Shown here in pieces: positions 14,380 to 21,816 of a DNA stretch of 27,451 bases. The stretch comes from Collinsella aerofaciens (lineage in GTDB: Bacteria > Actinomycetota > Coriobacteriia > Coriobacteriales > Coriobacteriaceae): positions 1 through 27,451 of the forward strand of contig JAUUSS010000017.1 of NCBI GenBank assembly GCA_030841765.1, written 5' to 3'. The translations under genes were made by a program, and so were the position numbers. The notes under the pieces were generated by a model. That model worked only from the letters and a program-made list of their open reading frames with translations, made no database searches and was not told the DNA's origin. Each line of letters begins with the position of its first letter. Position 1 is the first letter of the stretch.

Positions 14380-15272
14380 CAGCCAAACCTCTTCTCATCA
14401 ATCGCGTGCAACGCGCAAGGCAGCACCATCCAGGCAGCGTACACGACATAGCCCGGCCACGGCGCCGGCACCGAGAGCTGCGGATAAAACGAATACTGTG
14501 TCGTCGCGGTCCATGCCACCGCCACGGCAGCCGCGCCAAACAGCGCAAGCAAAACCAACGCGGCAACATCGCTGCGCCTTAGCCGATACCGCGCGTACGT
14601 CGTGCGACGCGTCGCGGCGCCCCACCCGCGCGAGCGCATCGTGTCCGCGCGCTCCAGCGAATCTTCCATGCCCCAGCCCATCAACACAGTCGATGCCCGC
14701 AGGCGCGAGCGCACGGGGTTGGCCGGCGCGCGGCCCGGCACATCAATCGCATCTTGCACCGCCAGCACCGTGCGGCCGCGGCGCAAAAACTGTGGAATAA
14801 GCCGCATGCACATCGAGATCATGAGCGCGATCACCGGCGCGGCGTTACCCAGCAGCGCGAGTACCTTGTCGTATTCGAGCATCGACGCCGCGGCCTCAAA
14901 CCACAGCACGCTCGCCACAAACAGCCCACCCATGCACAGGCCATATACCATGCTCTCCAGATACACCGCGCGCATGCCAATGCGGAACAGCTCCGTCGAG
15001 CCCGAGGTGCCAAACAGTGGATTGACCAGCGCGATAATCAAAATCACCGGCAGCTGCCAGCGAAGCGCGCCCAGCGTGCGGGCAGCCCCACGCGTCGCAA
15101 ATCCATACGCCAGCCCGCCCGCAAGTGACAGCGCAATCAGCACCGGCTGCATAGAGAACATGGTGAGCCCCAGCGTCAGCACTATATAGAGTGCCGGCAC
15201 AGCCGGATGCGACATCGAGAACGCCGCGACGGGCTCGCCGCCAAACTCCTCTTGTATGTTGTCCACGGGCAC
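14379..15272 (-). CDS. ecfT: ECF transporter transmembrane subunit EcfT
   Basis: This is the integral membrane coupling subunit of an ECF transporter, about 297 residues with five to six hydrophobic helices. An N-terminal segment reads FSMSHPAVPALYIVLTLGLT, like the FSSxHP start of this family. LIPQFLRRGRTV and DTMRSRGWG (an Ala/Ser-Arg-Gly signature) mark the cytoplasmic coupling helices that contact the two ATPases. The start is uncertain. I use the GTG at 15272, preceded by GAGGGGACGGG; a GTG at 15266 or an ATG at 15215 are alternatives, but the latter would cut into the conserved HP segment. It is the first gene of the leftward ECF operon and diverges from glmU; the promoters must lie in 15273-15465. 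No clear consensus boxes were identified there. Confidence 0.85.
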   Translation of the reverse strand: MPVDNIQEEFGGEPVAAFSMSHPAVPALYIVLTLGLTMFSMQPVLIALSLAGGLAYGFATRGAARTLGALRWQLPVILIIALVNPLFGTSGSTELFRIGMRAVYLESMVYGLCMGGLFVASVLWFEAAASMLEYDKVLALLGNAAPVIALMISMCMRLIPQFLRRGRTVLAVQDAIDVPGRAPANPVRSRLRASTVLMGWGMEDSLERADTMRSRGWGAATRRTTYARYRLRRSDVAALVLLALFGAAAVAVAWTATTQYSFYPQLSVPAPWPGYVVYAAWMVLPCALHAIDEKRFG

Positions 15273-15465
15273 CCCCGTCCCCTCGCTCAAACGACAGCTC
15301 CGCAGCACCGCCAACGCCGCACGCAAGCAGTGCAAACGCCACGCCGGCGGCGCAAGCCTCAACCGCCGCAAACCAATCGCTACGCGCTCAACATATGCCT
15401 GCGGTATCATATTGCGCCGTGTATCGTTTCCAAACGCACGTCTCTATAACGTAACAGGAGATCAC

Positions 15466-16878
15466 ATGGACGCAACCGCAATTATCCTCGCTGCCGGCGA
15501 GGGCACCCGCATGAAGTCGAACCACTGTAAGGTTTCGCACAAGATCCTGGGCAAGCCCATGGTCCAGTGGATCGTCGACGCTACCATCAAGGCCGGCTGC
15601 AGCCGCGTCGTGGTCGTCATCGGCAGCCACGCCGACGAGATGCGCGCCCTTATCGACGGCACCTACGCCAACAGCGCCACCAAGGTCGAGTGCGTCGAGC
15701 AGACCGAGCGCCTGGGCACCGGCCACGCCGTGAAGGTCGCGCTCGAGGCCTGCGGCATCACGCAAGGCCCCGTCGTCGTGCTCAACGGCGACTTGCCGCT
15801 CATCACCGCCGACACCGTCGCCAAGTTCGCGCAGACCGTCGCTACCGGCGAGCTCGCCTGCACCGTCATGACCATGACCCCGCCCGATCCTTTCGGCTAC
15901 GGCCGCATCAAGCTGGGCGCCGACGGTCAGATCGAGCGTATCATCGAGCAGAAGGACTGCACGCCCGAGCAGGCCGCCACGCTGCTCGAGTGCAACGCCG
16001 GCTGCTACGCCTTCGACGGCGTGCAGCTCGCCGCCCACATTAACGAGATCGGCAACGACAACGCGCAGTCCGAGTACTACCTGCCCGACATGCTCGAGAT
16101 CCTCAAAGGCCACGGCCAGGCAGTCTCCATCTTCCACTGCGACGACTACCGCGACGGCCTGGGCGTCAACAGCCGCATTCAGCTCGCGCAGCTCACCGCC
16201 ATCGCGCGCGACCGCATCAACGAGCACTGGATGGCCGAGGGCGTCACGTTCATCGATCCCACGCAGGCCTGGATCGGTCCCGATGCCGTCATCGGCCGCG
16301 ACACCGTCGTGTGGCCGCAGACGCACCTGATCGGCCACGTCACCGTGGGCGAGGAGTGCCAGCTCGGCCCCAACAGCCGCCTCACCGACACCACCGTCGG
16401 CAGCGGCTGCACCATCGATGAAACCATCGCCGTCGAGGCCGTCATCGAGAACGGCGTCGACTGCGGCCCGCGCGCCTACCTGCGCCCGGGCACCCATATG
16501 CTCGATGGCTCCAAGGCCGGCACGCACGTGGAGATCAAGAAGTCCACGATCGGCGAGGGCTCCAAGGTGCCGCACCTGTCCTACATCGGCGATACCACCA
16601 TGGGCTCCGGCGTCAACGTGGGCGCGGGCTCCATCACCTGCAACTACGATGGCGTACACAAGCACAAGACCGTCATCGGCAAGGATGCCTTCATCGGCTC
16701 CGACACCATGATGGTCGCGCCCGCCCAGATTGGCGACGGCGCGCTTGTGGCCGCCGGCTCCGTCATCACCGAGCCGGTCCCGGCTGACGCACTCGGCCTG
16801 GGCCGTGCCCGCCAGATAAATATTGAGGGCTGGGCCGCCGATTATCGCCGCCGTCTGCACGAGGACGACGAGGTATAA
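15466..16878 (+). CDS. glmU: Bifunctional UDP-GlcNAc pyrophosphorylase / glucosamine-1-phosphate acetyltransferase
   Basis: This 470-residue enzyme makes UDP-N-acetylglucosamine for peptidoglycan. The N-terminal uridylyltransferase has LAAGEGTRMKS (8-18), a lysine in HKILGKPM, LNGDLPL and GYGRI. The left-handed beta-helix acetyltransferase domain follows YRDGLGVNSR and shows hexapeptide repeats (VGAGSITCNYDG, IGDGALVAAGSVI) with the RPGT, EIKKSTIG, HLSYIGD and CNYDG elements that bind acetyl-CoA and sugar. The ATG at 15466 follows AGGAGATCAC; in-frame codons upstream give no family match. It lies directly before prs with a terminator between. UDP-GlcNAc and PRPP genes are neighbours in many Gram-positive genomes, which supports both calls. 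Length and motifs are normal. Confidence 0.95.
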   Translation: MDATAIILAAGEGTRMKSNHCKVSHKILGKPMVQWIVDATIKAGCSRVVVVIGSHADEMRALIDGTYANSATKVECVEQTERLGTGHAVKVALEACGITQGPVVVLNGDLPLITADTVAKFAQTVATGELACTVMTMTPPDPFGYGRIKLGADGQIERIIEQKDCTPEQAATLLECNAGCYAFDGVQLAAHINEIGNDNAQSEYYLPDMLEILKGHGQAVSIFHCDDYRDGLGVNSRIQLAQLTAIARDRINEHWMAEGVTFIDPTQAWIGPDAVIGRDTVVWPQTHLIGHVTVGEECQLGPNSRLTDTTVGSGCTIDETIAVEAVIENGVDCGPRAYLRPGTHMLDGSKAGTHVEIKKSTIGEGSKVPHLSYIGDTTMGSGVNVGAGSITCNYDGVHKHKTVIGKDAFIGSDTMMVAPAQIGDGALVAAGSVITEPVPADALGLGRARQINIEGWAADYRRRLHEDDEV

Positions 16879-16895
16879 CGTTTTACCAAGCATCT

Positions 16896-16930
16896 AAGGA
16901 GCTGTTCCCATGGGGGGCGGCTCCTTTTTT
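16896..16930 (+). terminator. Intrinsic terminator after glmU
   Basis: AAGGAGC pairs with GGCTCCTT around a loop holding CCCATGGGG, followed by TTTTTT. It begins 18 bases after the glmU stop. The rest of the gap to prs (16931-17071) should hold the prs promoter: TACAAT at 17022-17027 is a candidate -10, with no good -35. Confidence 0.75.
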
Positions 16931-17071
16931 CTATCGTGACCTGCGCGACAGGATGAGTGGTCGGTTCGTGTCCGTTGACGGTAAAGACGTTATCAAGACC
17001 CGATTAACCCCGTCGCGCGGTTACAATGCAACAAGGCATCTATATGGCATTCGATATAAAGGAGAAGGGTA

Positions 17072-18058
17072 ATGCCGATTAATGATCCCGAGAAGTCGGA
17101 GAATATGCGCAAGTCCATCCGCGTGTATTCCGGTTCCTCCAACCGTCCCCTCGCTCAGAAGATCGCTGAGTACCTTGGGGTCGAGCTTTCGGGCCTTACG
17201 CTAAAGCAGTTCGCCAACGGTGAGATTTACGCCCGCTACGACGAGACCGTCCGCGGCGCCGACGTCTTCCTGATTCAGTCCGTGGCCGGCGGCAACGTCA
17301 ACGACATGCTCATGGAGCTGCTCATCGCCACCGACGCTGCCAAGCGCGCATCCGCCCGCTCCATCACCGCCGTCATCACCCACTACGGCTATGCCCGCCA
17401 GGACCGCAAGGCCGGCCCGCGCGAGCCCATCACCGCCCGCCTCGTCGCCAACCTGCTCGAGCGCGCTGGCGTCAACCGCATCATCACCCTCGACCTGCAC
17501 CAGGGCCAGATTCAGGGCTTCTTCGATATCCCGGTTAACCACCTGTCCGCGCTGCCGCTGTTTGGCCAGTACTACAACGACATGCACTTCGACACCGACA
17601 ACCTGGTTGTCGTCTCCCCCGATGTGGGCCGCGCCAAGGCCGCCAAGAAGCTGTCCGACATGCTCGGCTGCGACCTGGCCATCGCCCACAAGGGCCGTCC
17701 GCGCCACAACGCCGCCGAGGTCATGGGCATCATCGGTGACATCAAGGGCAAGACCTGCATCATCAACGACGACATGATCGACACCGCTGGCACCCTGTGC
17801 GCCAACGTCAAGGAGCTCAAGGCTATGGGCGCCGGCGACATCTACGTATGCGCCACCCACGGCATCTTCTCCGGTCCGGCCATCGAGCGTCTGAACGACG
17901 CCCCGATCGTCGAGTGCCTCGTCACCGACGCCATTCCCGTCGAGGTCGGCGGCAAGATCAAGACCATCTCGGTCGCCGAGGAGTTCGCTCAGGCCATCTC
18001 CGCCGTTTACCACGAGGAGCCCGTCTCCACGCTCGTCGGCGGCGACTTCGCGCTGTAA
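17072..18058 (+). CDS. prs: Ribose-phosphate pyrophosphokinase (PRPP synthetase)
   Basis: This 328-residue enzyme transfers pyrophosphate from ATP to ribose 5-phosphate, giving PRPP for nucleotide, histidine and tryptophan synthesis. Motifs include FANGEIYARYDETVRG (47-62), YARQDRK (107-113), the metal-binding DLHQGQIQGFFDIPV (141-155), VVSPDVGRAK, the flexible KGRPRHN loop, and the PRPP-binding INDDMIDTAGT. The sequence matches class I bacterial enzymes throughout. The ATG at 17072 is preceded by AAAGGAGAAGGGTA, a strong ribosome site; a second in-frame Met at residue 12 is closer to the usual family start but has no better signal. A strong terminator follows, so it is transcribed alone or with read-through from glmU. 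Confidence 0.95.
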   Translation: MPINDPEKSENMRKSIRVYSGSSNRPLAQKIAEYLGVELSGLTLKQFANGEIYARYDETVRGADVFLIQSVAGGNVNDMLMELLIATDAAKRASARSITAVITHYGYARQDRKAGPREPITARLVANLLERAGVNRIITLDLHQGQIQGFFDIPVNHLSALPLFGQYYNDMHFDTDNLVVVSPDVGRAKAAKKLSDMLGCDLAIAHKGRPRHNAAEVMGIIGDIKGKTCIINDDMIDTAGTLCANVKELKAMGAGDIYVCATHGIFSGPAIERLNDAPIVECLVTDAIPVEVGGKIKTISVAEEFAQAISAVYHEEPVSTLVGGDFAL

Positions 18059-18091
18059 TCCAGCGTGCATCTCATCATCTTTGGTGTTTTT

Positions 18092-18125
18092 AAAGGGTCG
18101 GAAGCTCGCTTCCGACCCTTTTTCT
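18092..18125 (+). terminator. Intrinsic terminator after prs
   Basis: AAAGGGTCGGAA (18092-18103) pairs perfectly with TTCCGACCCTTT (18110-18121) around a GCTCGC loop and continues into TTTTT. Confidence 0.9.
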
Positions 18126-18144
18126 ACCCCTCGACAACCTTCCC

Positions 18145-18346
18145 TGGACAATTAGTTCAGATACGTATTTTTTTAAAGCTCCAAAGGCCGTTCTGAGCCT
18201 TCTGAGCTCCCCGGCGAACGCCATACTGCCCAAAGCTCATCGCTTTCGAGTACGACCGCCGCATATTTACCCTCAAATCGCCCTCGAAAGCCCTTAGAAA
18301 CGCCTCGAACGCCCGCCGTCTTATACGTATCTGAACTAACTGTCCA
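18145..18346. mobile_element. MITE-like element A, 202 bp
   Basis: The ends are near-perfect inverted repeats of 24 bp. The left end is TGGACAATTAGTTCAGATAC then GTAT (18145-18168), and the right end is its reverse complement (18323-18346) with one difference. The interior codes for nothing convincing and holds a perfect 9-bp inverted pair, GCTTTCGAG (18242-18250) and CTCGAAAGC (18283-18291). No target-site duplication is obvious. A second element with the same ends lies at 19671-19874. The remaining gap to the next gene (18347-18509) shows no feature I can support. Confidence 0.65.
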
Positions 18347-18509
18347 GTAGCTATCGTCAACCTTCGCGGCAGAGCTCAATTTCCTGCAATCCCCTCAACC
18401 GATACCACCGATTTCATAACACCCAGCCGTTCATGGCGCGCAGCGCCCCGCTGAGCGAAAAGAACGGTATGGCGGTCGCATTCTGCCGCCAACTTAGTAC
18501 GTTATAGCT

Positions 18510-19637
18510 ATGACGACCGTGATTTCACATCTCTCCGCCCTCCGCGCAATTCGTCGCGCACGACGGGCGTACTCTGCCCTACCCTGGGACTCCGTTGATA
18601 GCGAACAGCAAGCACAGGCCTTGGCTGGCTGCATTCCCAACAATGACGCGATAGACTTTGGCGCACTTTCGATACTCGACGCCTGGAATGAAGATGATTC
18701 CGAACTGCTCGATCTTCTCGTTTCAAACGAAGACAACAGGCGCCCCGACAAGCGACTTCTTCAGCATATTCTCTCCACTCCTCTTCCTGAAGGTGCAATT
18801 ATGCACGTCGAGGCCGACATCTACGCAACGTCCCCTGCCATGACAGCCATGCTTTGTTCCAAAAATGAATCAGTCGCCAAAACCTTGATGCTCCTTATGG
18901 AGCTGCTCGGAACCTACTCCCTTCCTCCCGGGGCAACATACCCCATTGCCTATGACGACATCTGGCCCAAGGGCGATGACTACGAAGCGATGGACGACCT
19001 CGATTGCCGGGGCGACCAGTCGGCGACCGAACAGCAGAACGAAACCCGCTACGAACAGGCACACTACAAATGCGAGCCCGCCACGACCATCGAAGATCTC
19101 GAGACTGTTGCACAGCTTGCCAAAAGCAGCTCATACACCTCGTTTCGCACGGCAGTCAAGCTCGCCCGACCCGGATCTGCATCCCCAGCCGAATCCCTAA
19201 TGTTTGCCGTTCTCGGAGCGCCCATGCGCTTTGGCGGATTCGGATGTTGCAGCCTGCCCATGGGAGGCCTGCTACTCAACTATCGAATCGACTTCGACAC
19301 TCTTGCGGTCAACATGTCCTCCGGCATCCCTTACGCCATCTGCGACCTATATTGCCCGGCCGCCGGAGTCGACAACGAATACAACGGAATTGGGCATGAG
19401 CTTCAAAACGCTCGCATCCACGATGGCAATCGAAATAATGGCCTCAAGGCAATGGGCATCCACGTCCTGGTTATCAATCGCGACCAAATGAAAGACCTTG
19501 TTGCACTCGAAGCCTTCGCCCAAACGATGCATCGACTCGCGGGAGTCCGATTCCGATACCGTATCAAGGGCTATCGCAAGCGTCAGGCCGCTTGGCTCAA
19601 CGCCCTGCGGGCCGGAATCGGCCTTGCGCCGGTCTAA
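18510..19637 (+). CDS. DUF559/Vsr-like endonuclease-fold protein of coriobacterial type
   Basis: This 375-residue protein belongs, as I recall it, to a family common in Coriobacteriia and often multi-copy. An N-terminal ISHLSALRAIR segment is followed by a variable middle containing LLGTYSLPPG (133-141), then GSASPAESL and GGFGCCSLP. The C-terminal region has CDLYCPAAGVDNEYNG (278-293), then H296, D305 and R308, and GIHVLVINRDQM. This matches the pattern of DUF559 and Vsr-type PD-(D/E)xK nuclease folds (Asp279, Glu290). The usual lysine is not evident, so activity is uncertain. The role is unknown; DNA cleavage or an AbiEi-like antitoxin relationship are possibilities. The ATG at 18510 has no clear ribosome site. 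The gene sits between two inverted-repeat elements with matching ends. Confidence 0.75.
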   Translation: MTTVISHLSALRAIRRARRAYSALPWDSVDSEQQAQALAGCIPNNDAIDFGALSILDAWNEDDSELLDLLVSNEDNRRPDKRLLQHILSTPLPEGAIMHVEADIYATSPAMTAMLCSKNESVAKTLMLLMELLGTYSLPPGATYPIAYDDIWPKGDDYEAMDDLDCRGDQSATEQQNETRYEQAHYKCEPATTIEDLETVAQLAKSSSYTSFRTAVKLARPGSASPAESLMFAVLGAPMRFGGFGCCSLPMGGLLLNYRIDFDTLAVNMSSGIPYAICDLYCPAAGVDNEYNGIGHELQNARIHDGNRNNGLKAMGIHVLVINRDQMKDLVALEAFAQTMHRLAGVRFRYRIKGYRKRQAAWLNALRAGIGLAPV

Positions 19638-19670
19638 ACGGCGAATCACCCGTGCACCGTCGAGCAGGGC

Positions 19671-19874
19671 TGGACAGTTAGTTCAAATACGTATAAATGG
19701 ACACATTGAATTAGGCTGTTTTGCAGTTATCTCTATACCATTCGCCCGATTTGAAGGCAGGGTAGACTTCAAAACAGCGTCATATGGACTAACTAAAGCT
19801 CCAAAACAACGTATCGGCATTGAATTGAGCACTTCGAGTCCTCAGAACTTATACGTATCTGAACTAACTGTCCA
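19671..19874. mobile_element. MITE-like element B, 204 bp
   Basis: The ends are the same 24-bp inverted repeat as element A: TGGACAGTTAGTTCAAATAC then GTAT (19671-19694), against 19851-19874, one difference. The interior differs from A apart from a shared AAAGCTCCAAA (19796-19806; 18174-18184 in A). It holds its own 9-bp inverted pair, GCTGTTTTG (19715-19723) and CAAAACAGC (19770-19778). It is AT-richer than the surroundings. The rest of the gap before pth (19875-19987) shows only the pth ribosome site. Confidence 0.65.
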
Positions 19875-19987
19875 CCTCGATTTCGACGGCCGTCCAAACG
19901 CCCTCAAATAACCTCAATTGCCCTCCATTTGACAGCGGCAACAGGGTCGCTCACCATAGCAGGCGACAAATCAACGAAAGGATGAAC

Positions 19988-20617
19988 ATGGCAGCTGCAC
20001 AGCCGCTTAAGATTCGCATGGTTGCCGGACTTGGCAACCCTGGCGAGGAATATGCCGAGACCCGCCACAACGCTGGCTTCAAAGCAATCGACGAGTTGGC
20101 CCGTCAGGCCGGTGTCACGTACTGGAAAAACCAGGCCGGCGCCGAGGTCGCGCTCATCAATATCAACGATGCTGAGGAAGAGGGTGGCAAGCGCCAGATT
20201 GTGCTGGTCAAGCCGCAGTCGTATATGAATACCTCGGGTGGCCCCATCTCCAAGCTCTGCCGCGAGTACAAGATCAAGGCCGAGGAGCTGCTCGTGATCC
20301 ATGATGAGCTCGACATTCCCGCCGGCGACGTACGCGTCAAGGTAGGCGGTGGCCACGCCGGCCACAACGGCCTGCGCTCCATCATCGACAAGATGGGCAG
20401 CCGCGACTTTAGTCGCATCCGCACCGGCATCGGCAACCCTCCCGGCAAGATGGCCGTGGCCGACTACGTGCTCAAGCAGCTGCGCGCCCGCGAGGCCGAG
20501 GACTTCCAGGACACCTGCGCCCGCGCCGCAGATGCCGCCGGTCTGGCCATCGTCCACGGCGTAATCTACGCCCGCGATCACGTAAACGGCGCCGCTTCCG
20601 CCAACGGCAAACACTAA
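19988..20617 (+). CDS. pth: Peptidyl-tRNA hydrolase
   Basis: This 209-residue enzyme frees tRNA from prematurely released peptidyl-tRNA. The family signature is complete: GLGNPGEEYAETRHNAGF with Asn17 and catalytic His27, KPQSYMNTSG with Asn81, IHDELDIPAGDVRVKVGG with Asp106, and GHAGHNGLRSI with Asn127. The start at 19988 is chosen because AAAGGA lies 7 bases upstream; another ATG at 19982 overlaps that site. The extra ten residues before the conserved core are normal. Its stop is 6 bases before a long palindrome. The isolated setting between repeat elements means its promoter must lie within about 110 bases downstream of element B, or transcription reads through from the endonuclease-like gene. 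Confidence 0.95.
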   Translation: MAAAQPLKIRMVAGLGNPGEEYAETRHNAGFKAIDELARQAGVTYWKNQAGAEVALININDAEEEGGKRQIVLVKPQSYMNTSGGPISKLCREYKIKAEELLVIHDELDIPAGDVRVKVGGGHAGHNGLRSIIDKMGSRDFSRIRTGIGNPPGKMAVADYVLKQLRAREAEDFQDTCARAADAAGLAIVHGVIYARDHVNGAASANGKH

Positions 20618-20623
20618 AACCTA

Positions 20624-20811
20624 CCATTTAGGGATGTTTATTTTGGCAGGTTTTATATGCGGAAACGCCGCGGCAGCCGCGTCGCAATAAACCCTGTGCC
20701 GCCATACATACGCAACGCCCCAAAGGGGGCCGGCCTCAACGAAGCGCGAGGCCGGCCCCCTTTGCCGTTTTGCCTGATAAAACCTGCCAAAATAAACCTG
20801 TCCCTAAATGG
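20624..20811. repeat. Nested 188-bp palindrome with inner GC-rich hairpin
   Basis: CCATTTAGGGA (20624-20634) pairs with TCCCTAAATGG (20801-20811). A further 21 perfect base pairs join 20636-20656 to 20777-20797, around TTATTTTGGCAGG. Inside lies a second perfect 16-bp stem (20722-20737 with 20748-20763, core GGGGGCCGGCCTC) ending in TTT, which could serve as the pth terminator. The whole can fold as one large cruciform or RNA structure. Confidence 0.8.
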
Positions 20812-20865
20812 CAGGTCACTTTTCCCGCCTGCCAAAGACACACGTAAGCGACATGTCCATGAGGG

Positions 20866-20949
20866 TATAATTTGCACCGTATGTCTGCACAACGCCTGTG
20901 CGCGTACGGTTTTATTCGGGCTACCGTCCATTTCCGTGGAGGCACGGTT
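20866..20949 (+). promoter_or_regulatory. Promoter and possible attenuator leader of the Nfn-type operon
   Basis: TATAAT at 20866-20871 is a perfect -10 box, without a recognisable -35. Downstream a hairpin (20877-20909; CCGTA/TACGG with inner GCACA/TGTGC) is followed by TTTTATT, like a weak terminator. A second hairpin (20923-20948; ACCGT-CCA/TGG-ACGGT) follows. ACGGT of the first can instead pair with ACCGT of the second, so alternative folds exist. Regulation is inferred. Confidence 0.4.
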
Positions 20950-20976
20950 CGGCGGCCCTAACAAGAGAGGGGTTCT

Positions 20977-21816
20977 ATGTATAAGATCCTGGAGAAGACG
21001 CAGTTCTCGGAGAAGGTGTTCAAGTTCCGCATCGAGGCGCCTGCAATCGCCAAGCATGCGCACGCTGGACAGTTCCTCATGGTTCGCGCCAACGAGACGG
21101 GCGAGCGCGTCCCGTTTACCCTGGCCGGCTGGAACGGTGACGAGGGCTGGGTCGAGTTCATCTTCATGGTGATCGGCAAGACCACCGAGATGCTGTCCAC
21201 CTACGAGGCCGGCGAGTCGCTGCGCGACGTCGTGGGCCCGCTGGGCGTTCCCACCGAGATGGCCGAGGGCCCCTGCGCCGTCATTGGCGGCGGCGTCGGC
21301 CTGGCAATTGCCTTCCCGGTCGCCAAGCACCTGGTCGAGACCGGCCACGAGGTGCACGCCATCATGGGCGCCCGCACCAAGGACCTCCTGCTCATGGAGG
21401 ACCAGTTCCGCGAGCTCCTCGACGAGGACCACATCCACATCACCACCGACGACGGTTCCTACGGCGAGCAGGGCGTTGTCACCGCTCCGCTGGAGCGCCT
21501 GCTGCAGGACAAGGCCGTGAGCCAGGTCTTCTGCGTCGGCCCCGTTCCGATGATGAAGTTCTCGACCCTCACCGCCCAGAAGTACGACACCCCCATCACC
21601 GCGTCGCTCAACCCCATCATGGTTGACGGCACCGGCATGTGCGGCTGCTGCCGCGTCGAGGTGGGCGGCGTGACCAAGTTTGCTTGCGTCGACGGCCCCG
21701 ACTTCGATGCCACCCTGGTCGACTGGGATGACCTTCGTGCCCGCCAGGCCGCTTACCGTTCCGAAGAGGGCGAGTCCCTCAAGGCCTATGAGGAAAAGAG
21801 CTGCGCATGCCACTAG
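20977..21816 (+). CDS. NfnA-type FAD/NAD-binding flavoprotein (ferredoxin-NADP reductase alpha-like subunit)
   Basis: This 279-residue protein belongs to the sulfide/dihydroorotate dehydrogenase-like electron-transfer family. It has an FAD-binding barrel (RVPFTLAGW, about 45-52), an NAD-binding Rossmann part beginning at VIGGGVGLAIAFPVAKHL (102-119), and a C-terminal [2Fe-2S] site with MCGCC (C222, C224, C225) and FACVDGP (C237). In the well-studied NfnAB complex the alpha subunit works with NfnB to pass electrons between NADH, ferredoxin and NADPH. The ATG at 20977 has AGAGAGGGG upstream. It overlaps the next gene by 10 bases, so the subunits are co-translated. It could also serve a glutamate-synthase-type or PyrK-like reductase. 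The partner gene supports NfnAB. Confidence 0.88.
   Translation: MYKILEKTQFSEKVFKFRIEAPAIAKHAHAGQFLMVRANETGERVPFTLAGWNGDEGWVEFIFMVIGKTTEMLSTYEAGESLRDVVGPLGVPTEMAEGPCAVIGGGVGLAIAFPVAKHLVETGHEVHAIMGARTKDLLLMEDQFRELLDEDHIHITTDDGSYGEQGVVTAPLERLLQDKAVSQVFCVGPVPMMKFSTLTAQKYDTPITASLNPIMVDGTGMCGCCRVEVGGVTKFACVDGPDFDATLVDWDDLRARQAAYRSEEGESLKAYEEKSCACH

Noticed and set aside
15388..16893. 501-codon frame opposite glmU
   Set aside because: The low-complexity Gly/Ala/Asp/Val translation is the antisense of glmU; no motif was found.
18145..19874. Composite transposon with a transposase
   Set aside because: No transposase is encoded, the enclosed gene is a DUF559/Vsr-like protein, and no target-site duplication is seen at the outer ends.
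20653..21813. 386-codon minus-strand frame opposite the NfnA-like gene
   Set aside because: It is a shadow of the coding strand, crosses the palindrome region, and has no recognisable domain.
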